This document shows, piece after piece, positions 6,679-15,745 of a stretch of 25,718 nt of DNA. The translations under genes and the position numbers were made by a program. The number at the start of each line of letters is the position of its first letter. Positions within the stretch are counted from its first letter, which is position 1. A model generated the notes under the pieces. It was given only the letters and a program-made list of their open reading frames with translations, did not search any database and had not been told where the DNA came from. Origin of the DNA: Candidatus Calescibacterium sp. (lineage in GTDB: Bacteria; Calescibacteriota; Calescibacteriia; Calescibacteriales; Calescibacteriaceae). Where the stretch lies: assembly GCA_025060505.1 (NCBI GenBank), contig JANXBU010000021.1, positions 1 through 25,718 on the forward strand. Reading direction: 5' to 3'.

Positions 6679-8190
6679 TTATATGTTCTGAGATTTAGTA
6701 AAAAGTTTCTGATACATTGATTTTCTATCTTCTATATTTGATATACCGAGTTTTTTTCTATATTTCACCACAGTTCTGCGAGCTATCTCTATTCCAAATT
6801 TTTCTTTTATGAGCTTGACTATATCTCCGTCTGATAGAGGGTTCGTTTTATCTTCATTCAGAATCATGTTTTTGATTTCTTCCAGTATGGTTTTCTGAGA
6901 CATTTTCTTATCTGTATTTTTGCCGGCGATACCGTGTGATAAAAATTCTTTGAGTGCAAAAATCCCAAATGGAGTCTTTACGTATTTATCCTTTATTGCT
7001 CTGCTTATCATGCTCACAGAAAGATTGCAAAGCTCGCTTAAATTTTCAAGAGTAAGGGGTTTTATATCTTTTTTGTTCCCTGTTCGAAGAAAATCTTTTT
7101 GATATGAAAAGATACAGTTTGATACTTTGTATATTATATCGTTTCTCATCTTGATACCTCTTTCAATTTCTGTTGCTCTTCTTATTTTTTCCTGAATTAT
7201 CTTTTTTGATGTATCGTCAAGCTTTATTCCTTTGTACCAATCCTCTTTTCTGATATCTCTTGTATATACTCTTGGAGAATTTATGTATATATGTATTTGA
7301 TCTTCATACACTTCAACCTCTATGTCTGGTGATTTTCTGAATACAAAGTGTTCGTTTGAATTTATACCGAAAGTTGGGAATGGAGGAATGTCTTTATCTT
7401 TAACTAATTCTATTATTTTTGCTACAGTTTCATTTCCTTCTGATATTTTTCTCAATATTATTTCTCTTGATTTATCAGCTGCGCTTCCGAGTTTTTCAAA
7501 GAGTTCAAAGATCTCTGGATACTCTTTCTTTACATCGTTTATAAAGTCAAATGGTTTATCGTATTTTTCGGAGATTAATTTTTGGAGAAAGAACGAAAGA
7601 TACTCAGATGTATCTTTGCTACCCATACCAACTGGTTCAAGTTGCATAAATTCTCTTCTCACTTCTTCAACATCATCATCAGATACATCAAGACCAATTT
7701 TTCTAAGTTCATCTGCTATTTCGGAGACGTTTTTTGTCAGGTAGCCCTTTGAATCAATTGAATGGAAAATCTCAAAAGCTATTATTCTTTCTTTTTCATC
7801 TTCAAAGTGTGAATATATCTGTTCAATCACAGATTGGTAAAAAGAACCGTAATCAACATATATGTTGTCTCTTTTTGATTTTTCTTCTTCATCAGTTACT
7901 TCGTATCTTGATACAAAATCTGAAAAATAAGATAGATCATCTGTACTATCGGAAAGATATTCGTTTTCAGTTAGTTCTTCGGAGCTGACTTTTCTTTCCG
8001 GTTCCTCTTCAAAATTCCCTTCTTGCTCATCGTATCCAGAAACTTCAAGAAATGGATTTTCTTCTTTTTCTTTTTCAATCATAACTTCAAGCTCTTCTAC
8101 GGGTGAAAGTAGAACCTGAATTTGGAGCTGTGATATAATTATCTTGGGTTCTAGTTTCAATTTTGCTTTCTGTTCAAAAGATAGCTTCAT
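6679..8190 (-). CDS. rpoN: RNA polymerase sigma-54 factor
   Basis: This sigma factor directs transcription from -24/-12 promoters that need an AAA+ activator. The 503 residues show the Gln/Leu-rich region I (starting MKLSFEQKAKLKLEPKII), an acidic variable region II (about 50-110), and the core-binding region. The C-terminal DNA-binding part has a helix-turn-helix around LSVSMISRAIKDKYVKTPFGIF and the RpoN box ARRTVVKYRK (470-479). The box differs from the consensus ARRTVAKYRE only at two positions. Helix and box are complete, so it should be functional. It precedes hemB in the same transcription unit. No hpf/raiA, ptsN or lptB neighbours are present, which are common elsewhere. No SD is seen; a TAAAAT (8200-8205) ends 9 nt before the ATG. 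Confidence 0.96.
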   Translation of the reverse strand: MKLSFEQKAKLKLEPKIIISQLQIQVLLSPVEELEVMIEKEKEENPFLEVSGYDEQEGNFEEEPERKVSSEELTENEYLSDSTDDLSYFSDFVSRYEVTDEEEKSKRDNIYVDYGSFYQSVIEQIYSHFEDEKERIIAFEIFHSIDSKGYLTKNVSEIADELRKIGLDVSDDDVEEVRREFMQLEPVGMGSKDTSEYLSFFLQKLISEKYDKPFDFINDVKKEYPEIFELFEKLGSAADKSREIILRKISEGNETVAKIIELVKDKDIPPFPTFGINSNEHFVFRKSPDIEVEVYEDQIHIYINSPRVYTRDIRKEDWYKGIKLDDTSKKIIQEKIRRATEIERGIKMRNDIIYKVSNCIFSYQKDFLRTGNKKDIKPLTLENLSELCNLSVSMISRAIKDKYVKTPFGIFALKEFLSHGIAGKNTDKKMSQKTILEEIKNMILNEDKTNPLSDGDIVKLIKEKFGIEIARRTVVKYRKKLGISNIEDRKSMYQKLFTKSQNI

Positions 8191-8382
8191 CTGAATATAA
8201 TTTTAAAGAAAATTTAGTTTTTCGTTGTAAAGTCTGGAATATGGTTTTTTGCTCTGTTAGATTTATAATTTCAAATTACTCTATTTGTGTAGATTTTTTT
8301 AGATTGATTTGTTTTGCATGTTTTTGTGTAGTTTTTCAATTATGCTTTTGCTTATATAGTGTTTCATATTTACGTATTTATA

Positions 8383-8411
8383 TTCGTATTGTTGAAATAT
8401 AGGCGTAAAAT
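8383..8411 (+). promoter_or_regulatory. Candidate promoter of the CgeB-like glycosyltransferase gene
   Basis: In the 256-bp divergent region between rpoN and the glycosyltransferase, TTCGTA (8383-8388) and TAAAAT (8406-8411) are 17 bp apart. The -35 matches only three of six bases. The predicted leader would be about 30 nt and ends in TTAGGAAAATTATTTTT, which holds only a weak AGGA. Confidence 0.28.
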
Positions 8412-8446
8412 CTACAATTAGGTTTGAAATTAGGAAAATTATTTTT

Positions 8447-10804
8447 ATGATAAAAATTCTTGTTTATGGAATTGATGTAGGAGATAGAACTCCTATTTCT
8501 CATCTTCACCTTGGTTATTTAGTGCGAAAGTATAAGGATAACCTGAAAGCTCTGGGAATAGATGTGATAACTGTTAATATTTTACCTTCATCAGATATAA
8601 GACTTGAGGTAGGAATGACATTTCAAGATATTCTAAGAAAGCTTCCAGAAGGCTGGGAGCCAGATTTTGTTCTGATACAGGGACCGGAGTATGTATTCTT
8701 GCCAAGAGGGCTTTATGAATCTGAGTATCCATTGGTTTTTGTGACATGCGATTATGACTACGATATACTTCGGGCTTATCATTTTTTCAAAATAGCAGAT
8801 TGTGTTGTATGTTTTTCAGATGAATCATTGAATCATATACAGAAGCTCGGTGCAAGAAAGGTTGTTAAATTTCCAATTTGGCTCTCATTTGATATGGATG
8901 ATCAGAACGAAGATATAATAGAAATAAAGAAGAGAAAAATTGATCTTTTTTACTCTGGTAACACGAATGTGAAACTTATGAAAGACAAGGCTGAACTATT
9001 CTTTCATATTGCAAAGTTTCTTTCAAAAAATAAACTCTCGTACCATATAAACAGTGGATATTTACCTAAGGATGAGTATATAAAAAAAATAACGAACTCA
9101 AAACTTTCAATTACATACCATAGAAGAAAAGAAATACAGAGACCAGAGTTTATTTTGTGTGGCGGGATACTCGTTACGAATTCAGAAGAGTTCTCGCAAA
9201 TCTTCATTAAAGACCAAGATTTTTTTGTATATGAGAATTTTGAAGATATGCCAAACGCTATTGAAAGAGCTCTGGACTTTATAAATTCAGGTGATTATAA
9301 CCATCAAGAAAGACTTGAAAGGATTTTAGGTTATCGAAGATTTTTTCATCCAGTCTCCCGTCTCTATGAACTTTTGCATTTTGCATACAATAACATTGAT
9401 AGTTCAATTGTACAGGGACGTCTCGGATCAGTTAATGATTACTATATTCTTGATATTCTTTCTTACTTCCAGACAATAGATATTTATGCTTTGCCAAAAT
9501 CTGTAAAAGAAATCTTACTCTCCACGGTCAGAAAAATAATAGAAGAGAAAGAAGGTCTCTTTTTGTTTCCAGAGAACAGTCCAACAGTTGAAATATTCAA
9601 TTCATATAAAACTATGGTTGATTTTAATATTTCAGGTAAGTATTCATTCAAGAAATCAGATAACTTCGTTTTGCCTTTGAACCTTGCACTTCTTGAAATG
9701 TCAAGGATGAATTACAAAAGTTCAATTGAATTCCTAAATTATGTAAAGGAAATTCTCTCTCAGGAGAAGATTGATTCAGTATTTCCAAAATTCATACCTG
9801 TTTTATCCTCAGTTATACCTCCGCAATTTTTTCCTTGCACTTATTTCCCTGAATACAGAGATGTATTTGCCGATCTGATTTCATCGGAACACATTGATCG
9901 GCGGAGTAGGGAAATTATTTTATCTTATATAGATTTTGTTTTAGCCTGTATTTCAAGGGATATGTCTTTACCGAACGAGATTCAAGTCAGGAGTTCTCTG
10001 AAAGATTTTGATAGAGCTTACGAAATTTATCAGAATCCGAAATATTTGTGGGAGAAGGCGAAAGCTCTTGTTAAATGTGGTATGTTTGATAAAGCTCTTG
10101 AACAATTCGGAGATAATTTCTCTATTGATTATACTGATTTGTTTTTGCCGCTCTGTATTATTAATGATTGTAGGAAAGATGGTTCTTTTATGTATCACAT
10201 TCTTGATTTGTTTTTTTCTACAGATCAAGAAAACGATAATGAGCACAAAGAAAAATTTTTATCTCGTTTTGATCTTCAAAAAAATAGAGTTTTACAGAAT
10301 CCTCCAAAATGTGGTGTCGTGGTTAATATAGGAAACGATATTACCTCTACTTCTTTGTTTGTTCAAAATATTATTTGGAGCATATATCCTTATGTTAGTT
10401 TTTACGCTATATCTTCTGATCTGAGAATAAAGGATAGAATACACAAAATATTTTCGGAACAGTATGTGAAGGTTTTTGAGAATATTGAGAGTTTGTTGAA
10501 TGAAAGTGCAGATGTTTTCTTTGTTGTTCCAAGTTCCGTTATACTAAGGCAGAGCAAGATATTTTTTGATGTAGTTATGCTCAAACATCTTGAGGTCTCG
10601 TGTGTTATATCAAGGATAAAGAATAAGAAAATTTTTTCTGTGGCACTTGAAAGAGAGCTGTTTTCTGAGCTTGTTCGGAAAAAACAAGTTCATACCGATA
10701 GCTTTGTTTTCTGTCCTTTGTCTCCTGGATACACACTCTTTGAATCAAAGGATCTGCTTTCTTTTTCAATTAAGGAAGATAAAGTTGAGTTAAGGATAGA
10801 TTAA
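8447..10804 (+). CDS. CgeB-like glycosyltransferase with long uncharacterised C-terminal region
   Basis: The 785 residues fall into parts. Residues 1 to about 315 look like a CgeB/GT4-like (GT-B fold) glycosyltransferase. Features are an N-terminal strand MIKILVYGID, FVLIQGPEY, LVFVTCDYDYD, a second Rossmann-like start at IDLFYSGNTN (165-174), and the nucleotide-sugar-binding stretch QRPEFILCGGILVTN (231-245), typical of this group. Residues of about 330-610 are mostly helical, with a TPR-like piece near FDRAYEIYQNPKYLWEKAKAL. The last roughly 160 residues form alternating strands and helices (CGVVVNIGND, ADVFFVVPSSVIL) reminiscent of a GT-A fold lacking the DXD metal site. The protein may glycosylate a surface protein or polymer; this is inference. 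It stands alone, diverging from rpoN and convergent with the alanine dehydrogenase gene (15-nt gap). The start has no strong SD. No signal peptide or membrane segment is seen. Confidence 0.7.
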   Translation: MIKILVYGIDVGDRTPISHLHLGYLVRKYKDNLKALGIDVITVNILPSSDIRLEVGMTFQDILRKLPEGWEPDFVLIQGPEYVFLPRGLYESEYPLVFVTCDYDYDILRAYHFFKIADCVVCFSDESLNHIQKLGARKVVKFPIWLSFDMDDQNEDIIEIKKRKIDLFYSGNTNVKLMKDKAELFFHIAKFLSKNKLSYHINSGYLPKDEYIKKITNSKLSITYHRRKEIQRPEFILCGGILVTNSEEFSQIFIKDQDFFVYENFEDMPNAIERALDFINSGDYNHQERLERILGYRRFFHPVSRLYELLHFAYNNIDSSIVQGRLGSVNDYYILDILSYFQTIDIYALPKSVKEILLSTVRKIIEEKEGLFLFPENSPTVEIFNSYKTMVDFNISGKYSFKKSDNFVLPLNLALLEMSRMNYKSSIEFLNYVKEILSQEKIDSVFPKFIPVLSSVIPPQFFPCTYFPEYRDVFADLISSEHIDRRSREIILSYIDFVLACISRDMSLPNEIQVRSSLKDFDRAYEIYQNPKYLWEKAKALVKCGMFDKALEQFGDNFSIDYTDLFLPLCIINDCRKDGSFMYHILDLFFSTDQENDNEHKEKFLSRFDLQKNRVLQNPPKCGVVVNIGNDITSTSLFVQNIIWSIYPYVSFYAISSDLRIKDRIHKIFSEQYVKVFENIESLLNESADVFFVVPSSVILRQSKIFFDVVMLKHLEVSCVISRIKNKKIFSVALERELFSELVRKKQVHTDSFVFCPLSPGYTLFESKDLLSFSIKEDKVELRID

Positions 10805-10819
10805 ATTTCCAATTTTCAG

Positions 10820-11848
10820 TCAATGTATGTTTATGTTTTTGAGTATATTTTTGTTCTTTGAGGCTTTCAAGTAGACTCCCCAGCTTACAAATAGATCTAA
10901 GATAGCTATTCCTGTTGAATCAAAAACTATTCTCTTTTGTTCCTGTATTTTCTTTTTGCCGGAGACTATCTGCCCAAGTTCAGCGAATATGATATCTTCT
11001 CCTATTATACCTCTTTTCAGCGGAACGTTTATTTCTCCGCCATAAACTGCTTGTTCTCTGCTATCGACTACAACAACTGATTCAGACAATATTTTTGGAT
11101 CGAGTTCCTGTTTACCTGGACCATCTGCTCCTATTGCGTTTATGAGCTTTACATTTTCAACATGTTCTTTCTTCAAGAAGGGTTCTCGTGAGGGGGTTGC
11201 GGTTATGAGAACATCGCATTCTGAGAACTCTTTCAAATCTTTTGCTACCTTAAAATTCAATCCAAATTTTTTAAGAAATTTGGAAAACTTTTCTATGGCT
11301 TTACTTGATATGTCATAAATCAGAAGTTCTTGGATTTTCAGAACATCTGAAATAAAAACGATCTGAGTTCTGGCTTGTACTCCGCATCCTATTATTCCTA
11401 CCTTTGCTGTTTTCTGACCAAAAAGATACTTTGTCGCAACAGCAACGGAAGCACCGGTTCTCATGGCAGTAAGATACGTTGCATCAATTAAACAGAGTAG
11501 AGCACCAGTTTTTGAATCTACAAGCACATAGAATCCCACAACTGTTGGGAGCCTTCTTTTGATGTTTTCAAAATGCACGCTTACTATTTTTGTTCCAGTT
11601 ATTGTTTTGTTATCTATTTGTGCAACAGCTGGCATAACCCTCATATCACCATCAGGATAAAAAAAGTAAAGTTTTTCTGGCATCTGTATTTTTTCTGATT
11701 CTGAACCCATATACATATAAGCTTTTTCAACCCATTCAAATGCCAGTTTTGGTGTAAGTATATCTTGAACTTTTTTGTAAGGTATATAAGAGCTTTTCAG
11801 GCTGACCGATGGAAATTCTGCTTTGAGAATACTCAGTTTATTTTTCAT
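10820..11848 (-). CDS. Alanine dehydrogenase / ornithine cyclodeaminase family (mu-crystallin fold)
   Basis: An NAD(P)-dependent enzyme of the OCD/mu-crystallin family. The 342 residues show the substrate-side RVMPA (R70), GTKIVSVH (K87), AMRTGA (R130), the Rossmann motif GIIGCGVQA (about 151-159) and INAIGADGPGKQELD with D242. The last motif resembles the alanine dehydrogenases of the archaeal (Archaeoglobus AlaDH) type more than the ornithine cyclodeaminases. A likely reaction is reversible pyruvate + NH3 + NADH to L-alanine, which fits its place just downstream of glnK. Ornithine cyclodeaminase or an imine reductase role cannot be excluded. The frame can be read from a TTG one codon earlier, but ATG is preferred. 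No SD; TAAAAT (11860-11865) ends 11 nt before the ATG, so it may have its own promoter separate from glnK (153-nt gap). Confidence 0.82.
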   Translation of the reverse strand: MKNKLSILKAEFPSVSLKSSYIPYKKVQDILTPKLAFEWVEKAYMYMGSESEKIQMPEKLYFFYPDGDMRVMPAVAQIDNKTITGTKIVSVHFENIKRRLPTVVGFYVLVDSKTGALLCLIDATYLTAMRTGASVAVATKYLFGQKTAKVGIIGCGVQARTQIVFISDVLKIQELLIYDISSKAIEKFSKFLKKFGLNFKVAKDLKEFSECDVLITATPSREPFLKKEHVENVKLINAIGADGPGKQELDPKILSESVVVVDSREQAVYGGEINVPLKRGIIGEDIIFAELGQIVSGKKKIQEQKRIVFDSTGIAILDLFVSWGVYLKASKNKNILKNINIH

Positions 11849-11878
11849 CAAAAGTAAGAATTTTACTATATCAATACG

Positions 11879-11902
11879 GTTTCTTTTTTTCAGAAACTTT
11901 TT
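11879..11902. repeat. Inverted repeat between glnK and the alanine dehydrogenase gene
   Basis: GTTTCT (11879-11884) and AGAAAC (11892-11897) form perfect 6-bp arms around a 7-nt loop. On the plus strand it is followed by TTTTT, on the minus strand by no T-run. As glnK and its downstream gene are read on the minus strand, it is not a normal terminator for them; it could be an operator or block antisense transcription. Confidence 0.3.
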
Positions 11903-12001
11903 GTTTGATGTTGGGTTTGTTTTTTTCTTTTATTCAGTTTTTCTCTGGTATTTTTTATTATTTTTCTCTTATTGATATTTCTATTATGTTATGTTTCTAT
12001 G

Positions 12002-12391
<390 letters not shown>

Positions 12392-12413
12392 TTAGAGGTT
12401 TTTTCTCTGTTTT

Positions 12414-13634
12414 TTAGTTGAAAGCTTTCTCTCCGTGTTCCGATTCATTCAATCCCATGATTTCAGATTCTTCTTCTGTTCTCAACCCAACTGTTGCTTT
12501 GATTATAAGAGCTATTATTGCGGTAACAACGAATGAGTAAGCAATGACTATAAGTGAGGAGATTATCTGTATCCAGAGTTGGTTTGGATTTCCATAGAGT
12601 AATCCTGTTCCCGCTTCGTTTATTGATGGATTAGCAAAAACTCCGGTGAGAATTGATCCGACTATTCCGCTTACACCGTGTATTCCAAAGACATCAAGTG
12701 CGTCGTCCCATGGAAGTTTTGATTTTATAACGACAACGAAAATGTATGAGAAAGCTGAGCTCAGAGCACCGATGAATAGGGCTCCAATCACATCAACGAA
12801 ACCAGATGCTGGTGTTATTCCAACGAGTCCGGCTACAAGACCAGACGCTGCACCGATTGTAGTTGGTTTGCCTCTGTGTATTTTCTCAATGAACATCCAT
12901 GTGATAGCTGCAAAGGAAGCAGCTGTGTTTGTTACAAGAACTGCGGATGCAGCAAGTCCTCCTGATGAAAGAGCGCTTCCACCGTTAAACCCAAACCAAC
13001 CTATAAGCAAAAGTCCAGCCCCTATTACAACAAGCGGTATGTTTGATGGTAGAACTCCTCCTTCTTTTCTTTTCCCAAGAAATAGAGATAGCACAACTGC
13101 TGAGATTCCAGCGTTTATGTGTACAACAGTTCCTCCAGCAAAGTCCAGTGCTCCCATTTTCATAAGAAAACCTCCCCCCCAGACCCAATGCGCAACTGGA
13201 CAGTACACAAAAGTCAGCCACAATATAGAAAAAATAACCCAAGCAGAAAATTTCATCCTTTCCACAACAGCTCCGCTTATGAGAGCTACCGTTATTGCTG
13301 CAAATGTTAGCTGAAATGTGGAAAAAGTAAACTCAGGTATGCTACCCGAAACAGCTTTCACATCAACCGTGTTCATAAGTAGTTTGGACGGAATTCCTAT
13401 TATACCACCAAATGACTCGTTGAATGAAAGAGTATAGCCATACATAACCCAAGCAACGCTAACTAGAAAATAAGCAGAGATGTTCATCATTATCGTATTG
13501 AGAATGCTTTTGGTCCGAGTTAGACCTCCATAAAACAGAGCCAGTGCTGGGATAGTCATCATTCCAACGAGTGCCGTTGCTACTATGATCCAAGCCGTGT
13601 CTCCTTGATTGATCTGACTTACTTGTTCTTCCAT
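12414..13634 (-). CDS. amtB: Ammonium transporter
   Basis: An inner-membrane channel of the Amt/Rh family that takes up ammonium. The 406 residues have the expected 11 hydrophobic helices. The pore histidines are present as H172 in GGTVVHINAG and H319 in FGIHGVSG. The Asp164 in ALDFAGG, the aromatic stretch around YCPVAHWVWGG and the FGFNGGSAL motif (214-222) are conserved. The C-terminal cytosolic tail starts at VGLRTEEESEIMGLN-like residues, which is the part that supports GlnK-dependent closure. No cleavable signal peptide is obvious; the first helix begins near residue 14. The SD AAAGGAGGT lies upstream, only 17 nt from the stop of the sensor-like gene, so the two are co-transcribed. Confidence 0.96.
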   Translation of the reverse strand: MEEQVSQINQGDTAWIIVATALVGMMTIPALALFYGGLTRTKSILNTIMMNISAYFLVSVAWVMYGYTLSFNESFGGIIGIPSKLLMNTVDVKAVSGSIPEFTFSTFQLTFAAITVALISGAVVERMKFSAWVIFSILWLTFVYCPVAHWVWGGGFLMKMGALDFAGGTVVHINAGISAVVLSLFLGKRKEGGVLPSNIPLVVIGAGLLLIGWFGFNGGSALSSGGLAASAVLVTNTAASFAAITWMFIEKIHRGKPTTIGAASGLVAGLVGITPASGFVDVIGALFIGALSSAFSYIFVVVIKSKLPWDDALDVFGIHGVSGIVGSILTGVFANPSINEAGTGLLYGNPNQLWIQIISSLIVIAYSFVVTAIIALIIKATVGLRTEEESEIMGLNESEHGEKAFN

Positions 13635-13651
13635 GGTTTATATACCTCCTT

Positions 13652-14098
13652 TTATTTTTCAAAGAAATCTATACAAAGGTAGTATGTTTCTACCTTGGGT
13701 GTGTTGCCTACTATAACCTGTTTTCTTATCCTCCTTGTTGCTGTTCTACACAGGCTTCCGGTAGCGGATGAAACATAAGGGTATGTCACAAATATATCTG
13801 TTTTGAGATCTGAGCAAACTTTGAAATATGGTTTGTCAGATAACCTATCTCCTTTTTTGGCCGGAGACTTTACCTGACTCTCTGGTCTCAGAATCGTATC
13901 AGTTATCATAAAACCTCTTGAATCTAACATGTATATGGCTTCTATGTTTGGATAGTTCTTTATCAAAGCACGACAAGTTTTTTCAAAGTCTGTGCTGTGT
14001 TCTACATAAGCTGTTATTTCTTCAACTATTTTGTATATTTGCTGGTTGTCCATTGTGTTAAAAAATTGTTTAACTTGGTTATTAAATTTGTTTACCAT
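13652..14098 (-). CDS. Stand-alone PDC/Cache-domain protein in the glnA-amtB interval
   Basis: A 148-residue soluble protein, probably one ligand-binding PDC (Cache-like) domain. A helical N-terminus (about 1-55) leads to IEAIYMLDSRGFMITDTIL, the first sheet strands. GDRLSDKPYFKVCSD (83-97) then resembles the signature loop of PDC sensors, and IFVTYPYVSSATGSLC gives the following strands. No membrane segment, signal peptide, kinase, methyl-accepting or GGDEF part is attached, which is unusual because these domains normally sit outside the membrane in receptors. The start was moved 7 codons in from a TTG to the ATG with a clear GGAGGT SD 9 nt upstream. It lies 87 nt after glnA and 17 nt before amtB, so it should share their mRNA. 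The ligand is unknown; an amino acid or ammonium-related metabolite is a guess from context. Confidence 0.65.
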   Translation of the reverse strand: MVNKFNNQVKQFFNTMDNQQIYKIVEEITAYVEHSTDFEKTCRALIKNYPNIEAIYMLDSRGFMITDTILRPESQVKSPAKKGDRLSDKPYFKVCSDLKTDIFVTYPYVSSATGSLCRTATRRIRKQVIVGNTPKVETYYLCIDFFEK

Positions 14099-14107
14099 AG
14101 CTATAGC

Positions 14108-14113
14108 ACCTCC
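14108..14113 (-). promoter_or_regulatory. Ribosome binding site that fixes the start of the PDC-domain protein
   Basis: GGAGGT on the minus strand, 9 nt before the ATG at 14098. It lies inside the TTG-initiated longer frame and argues against that upstream start. Confidence 0.7.
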
Positions 14114-14185
14114 ATTCAATTTTTTGCTTATTTTTTCTATATCCAGATTTTAATATCCGGCTTTATCCGGGGATTATCTTACTTT

Positions 14186-15616
14186 CTACACATCAAAGTA
14201 GTTTATGTACTCCCAAGGAGTAATCCTTGATATATATTCTTTCACTTCTTTTTCATATTTCCATTCTATATATTCTTCTATGAATTTTTTCGAGAAAACT
14301 CCGCCTTTGGTCAGAAAATCATGATTCTTTTTCAGCTCATCGAGAGCTTCACCAAGATTCCCCGGAGTTTTTGGAACTTTTGCGAGGATTTCTGGCGGAA
14401 GTTTGTATATATCTGTATCAAGTGGTTCTCCCGGATTTATTTTCTTCTCAATGCCATCTATTCCTGCCATCAGCATTGCTGCGAAAGCCAAGTATGGATT
14501 GCAGGAAGGATCTGGGAATCTAACCTCAATTCGTTTTGCTTTCGGTGAAGTAGAGTACATCGGTATTCTTATGGAAGCGGATCTGTTTCTTTGAGAGTAT
14601 GCAAGATTTATCGGAGCCTCAAATCCAGGAACCAACCTTTTGTAGGAATTTACTGTTGGGTTAGAAAACGCGCATATAGACCTTGCATGTTTTAGAACTC
14701 CTCCTATGTAGTGCATAGCAAGTTCAGAAAGTCCAGCATATTTTTCACCAGCGAAAAGTGGTTTTCCATTTTTCCATATTGATTGATGTGTGTGCATTCC
14801 GCTACCATTATCTCCGAATATTGGTTTTGGCATGTATGTTGCTGTTTTTCCGTACTTTCTTGCAACATTTTTCAGAACATATTTTACAAGTAAAGCATTG
14901 TCTGCTGATTCAGTTAGAGATCTTGCTTTGAAGTCTATTTCTCCCTGTCCGGCGGTTGCCACTTCGTGGTGGTGCACTTCAATTTCTATTCCCATCTCCT
15001 CGAGTATCAAGCTTACTTCGTTTCTGAAATCCATATATGTATCAAAAGGCGCAGTAGGGAAGTATCCTTCTTTGTGTTTTATCTTGTATCCTTTTGAGCC
15101 TTCTTCTTGAGCTCTCCAAGGACCTTCTTCAGATTCAAATTTGAAGAATGAATAGTTAGCAGCTTCTCCGAAAGATACTGAGTCAAAAACAAAAAATTCA
15201 AGTTCTGGACCGAACAGAGTTGAATCTCCTATTCCAGTTTCTTTGAGATACTGTTCGGCTCTTTGAGCTATGTATCTTGTGTCTTTGTAATATGGTTCCC
15301 GAGTTATTGGATCTCTTATATTTACCATAACAGATATTGTTTTCTCTTTGTAAAATGGGTCAACGACTGCTGTTTTAGGGTCAATGAAAAGTAACATATC
15401 AGATTCATGAATGCTTTGCCACATTCTGATAGATGATCCATCGAAACCAATTCCTTCTTCTTCGACAACTTCTGGTGTTATTCTATGAGCTGGAATTGTT
15501 GTGTGTTGAAGTCTTCCAAAAGGATCAGCGAACTTAAGATCGATGAATTTTGCTCCCTCTTGCTTTATCATTTCTATAAAGTCTTTAGTGTCTCTTGGTC
15601 TTTGTCTTGCTGCCAT
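14186..15616 (-). CDS. glnA: Glutamine synthetase, type I (beta-like)
   Basis: It makes glutamine from glutamate, ammonium and ATP as a dodecamer. The 476 residues show FDGSSIRMWQSI near the N-terminus, the active-site GPELEFFVFD and EVATAGQGEIDFK metal-binding stretches, the NDN-type loop in KPIFGDNGSGMHTHQS, the glutamate flap NPTVNSYKRLVPGFEAP and the RIEVRFPDPSCNPYL segment. The tyrosine of the adenylylation loop is present (IYKLPPEI, Y404), as in GSI-beta enzymes. A GlnE-type adenylyltransferase may therefore act on it, but none is in the window. SD AGGAGG precedes the ATG. It is the first gene of the nitrogen cluster and has a repeat-rich upstream region shared with the divergent mgtC-like gene. 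Confidence 0.97.
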   Translation of the reverse strand: MAARQRPRDTKDFIEMIKQEGAKFIDLKFADPFGRLQHTTIPAHRITPEVVEEEGIGFDGSSIRMWQSIHESDMLLFIDPKTAVVDPFYKEKTISVMVNIRDPITREPYYKDTRYIAQRAEQYLKETGIGDSTLFGPELEFFVFDSVSFGEAANYSFFKFESEEGPWRAQEEGSKGYKIKHKEGYFPTAPFDTYMDFRNEVSLILEEMGIEIEVHHHEVATAGQGEIDFKARSLTESADNALLVKYVLKNVARKYGKTATYMPKPIFGDNGSGMHTHQSIWKNGKPLFAGEKYAGLSELAMHYIGGVLKHARSICAFSNPTVNSYKRLVPGFEAPINLAYSQRNRSASIRIPMYSTSPKAKRIEVRFPDPSCNPYLAFAAMLMAGIDGIEKKINPGEPLDTDIYKLPPEILAKVPKTPGNLGEALDELKKNHDFLTKGGVFSKKFIEEYIEWKYEKEVKEYISRITPWEYINYFDV

Positions 15617-15745
15617 GTTTTTTTCCTCCTGCCTTCTAATTTTCTTTTTGGTTTTCTGCTTTTGTCTTTTACTGAAAAAAATGTTCCAACTTTTCTGTAC
15701 ATTGAGATAGAGATTGCTATCTTGCGTTTTTCTTGTATCTTTACT

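Noticed and set aside
8191-8446. Possible small gene in the region between rpoN and the glycosyltransferase
   Set aside because: The only plus frame is Phe/Cys/Ile-rich, starts inside rpoN and ends without a partner; it reflects T-rich DNA. The stretch is better read as divergent promoter DNA.
12646-13314. A 222-codon open frame on the plus strand
   Set aside because: It is the antisense of amtB, whose pore residues and helices are complete; the plus frame product has no family resemblance.
15673-15688. Possible sigma-54 promoter of glnA, TGGAACATTTTTTTCA on the minus strand
   Set aside because: The -24 GG is present, but the -12 GC is TC and the core TTGC is TTTC. Such a match is likely by chance in T-rich DNA, though rpoN is in the window and glnA is a usual target.
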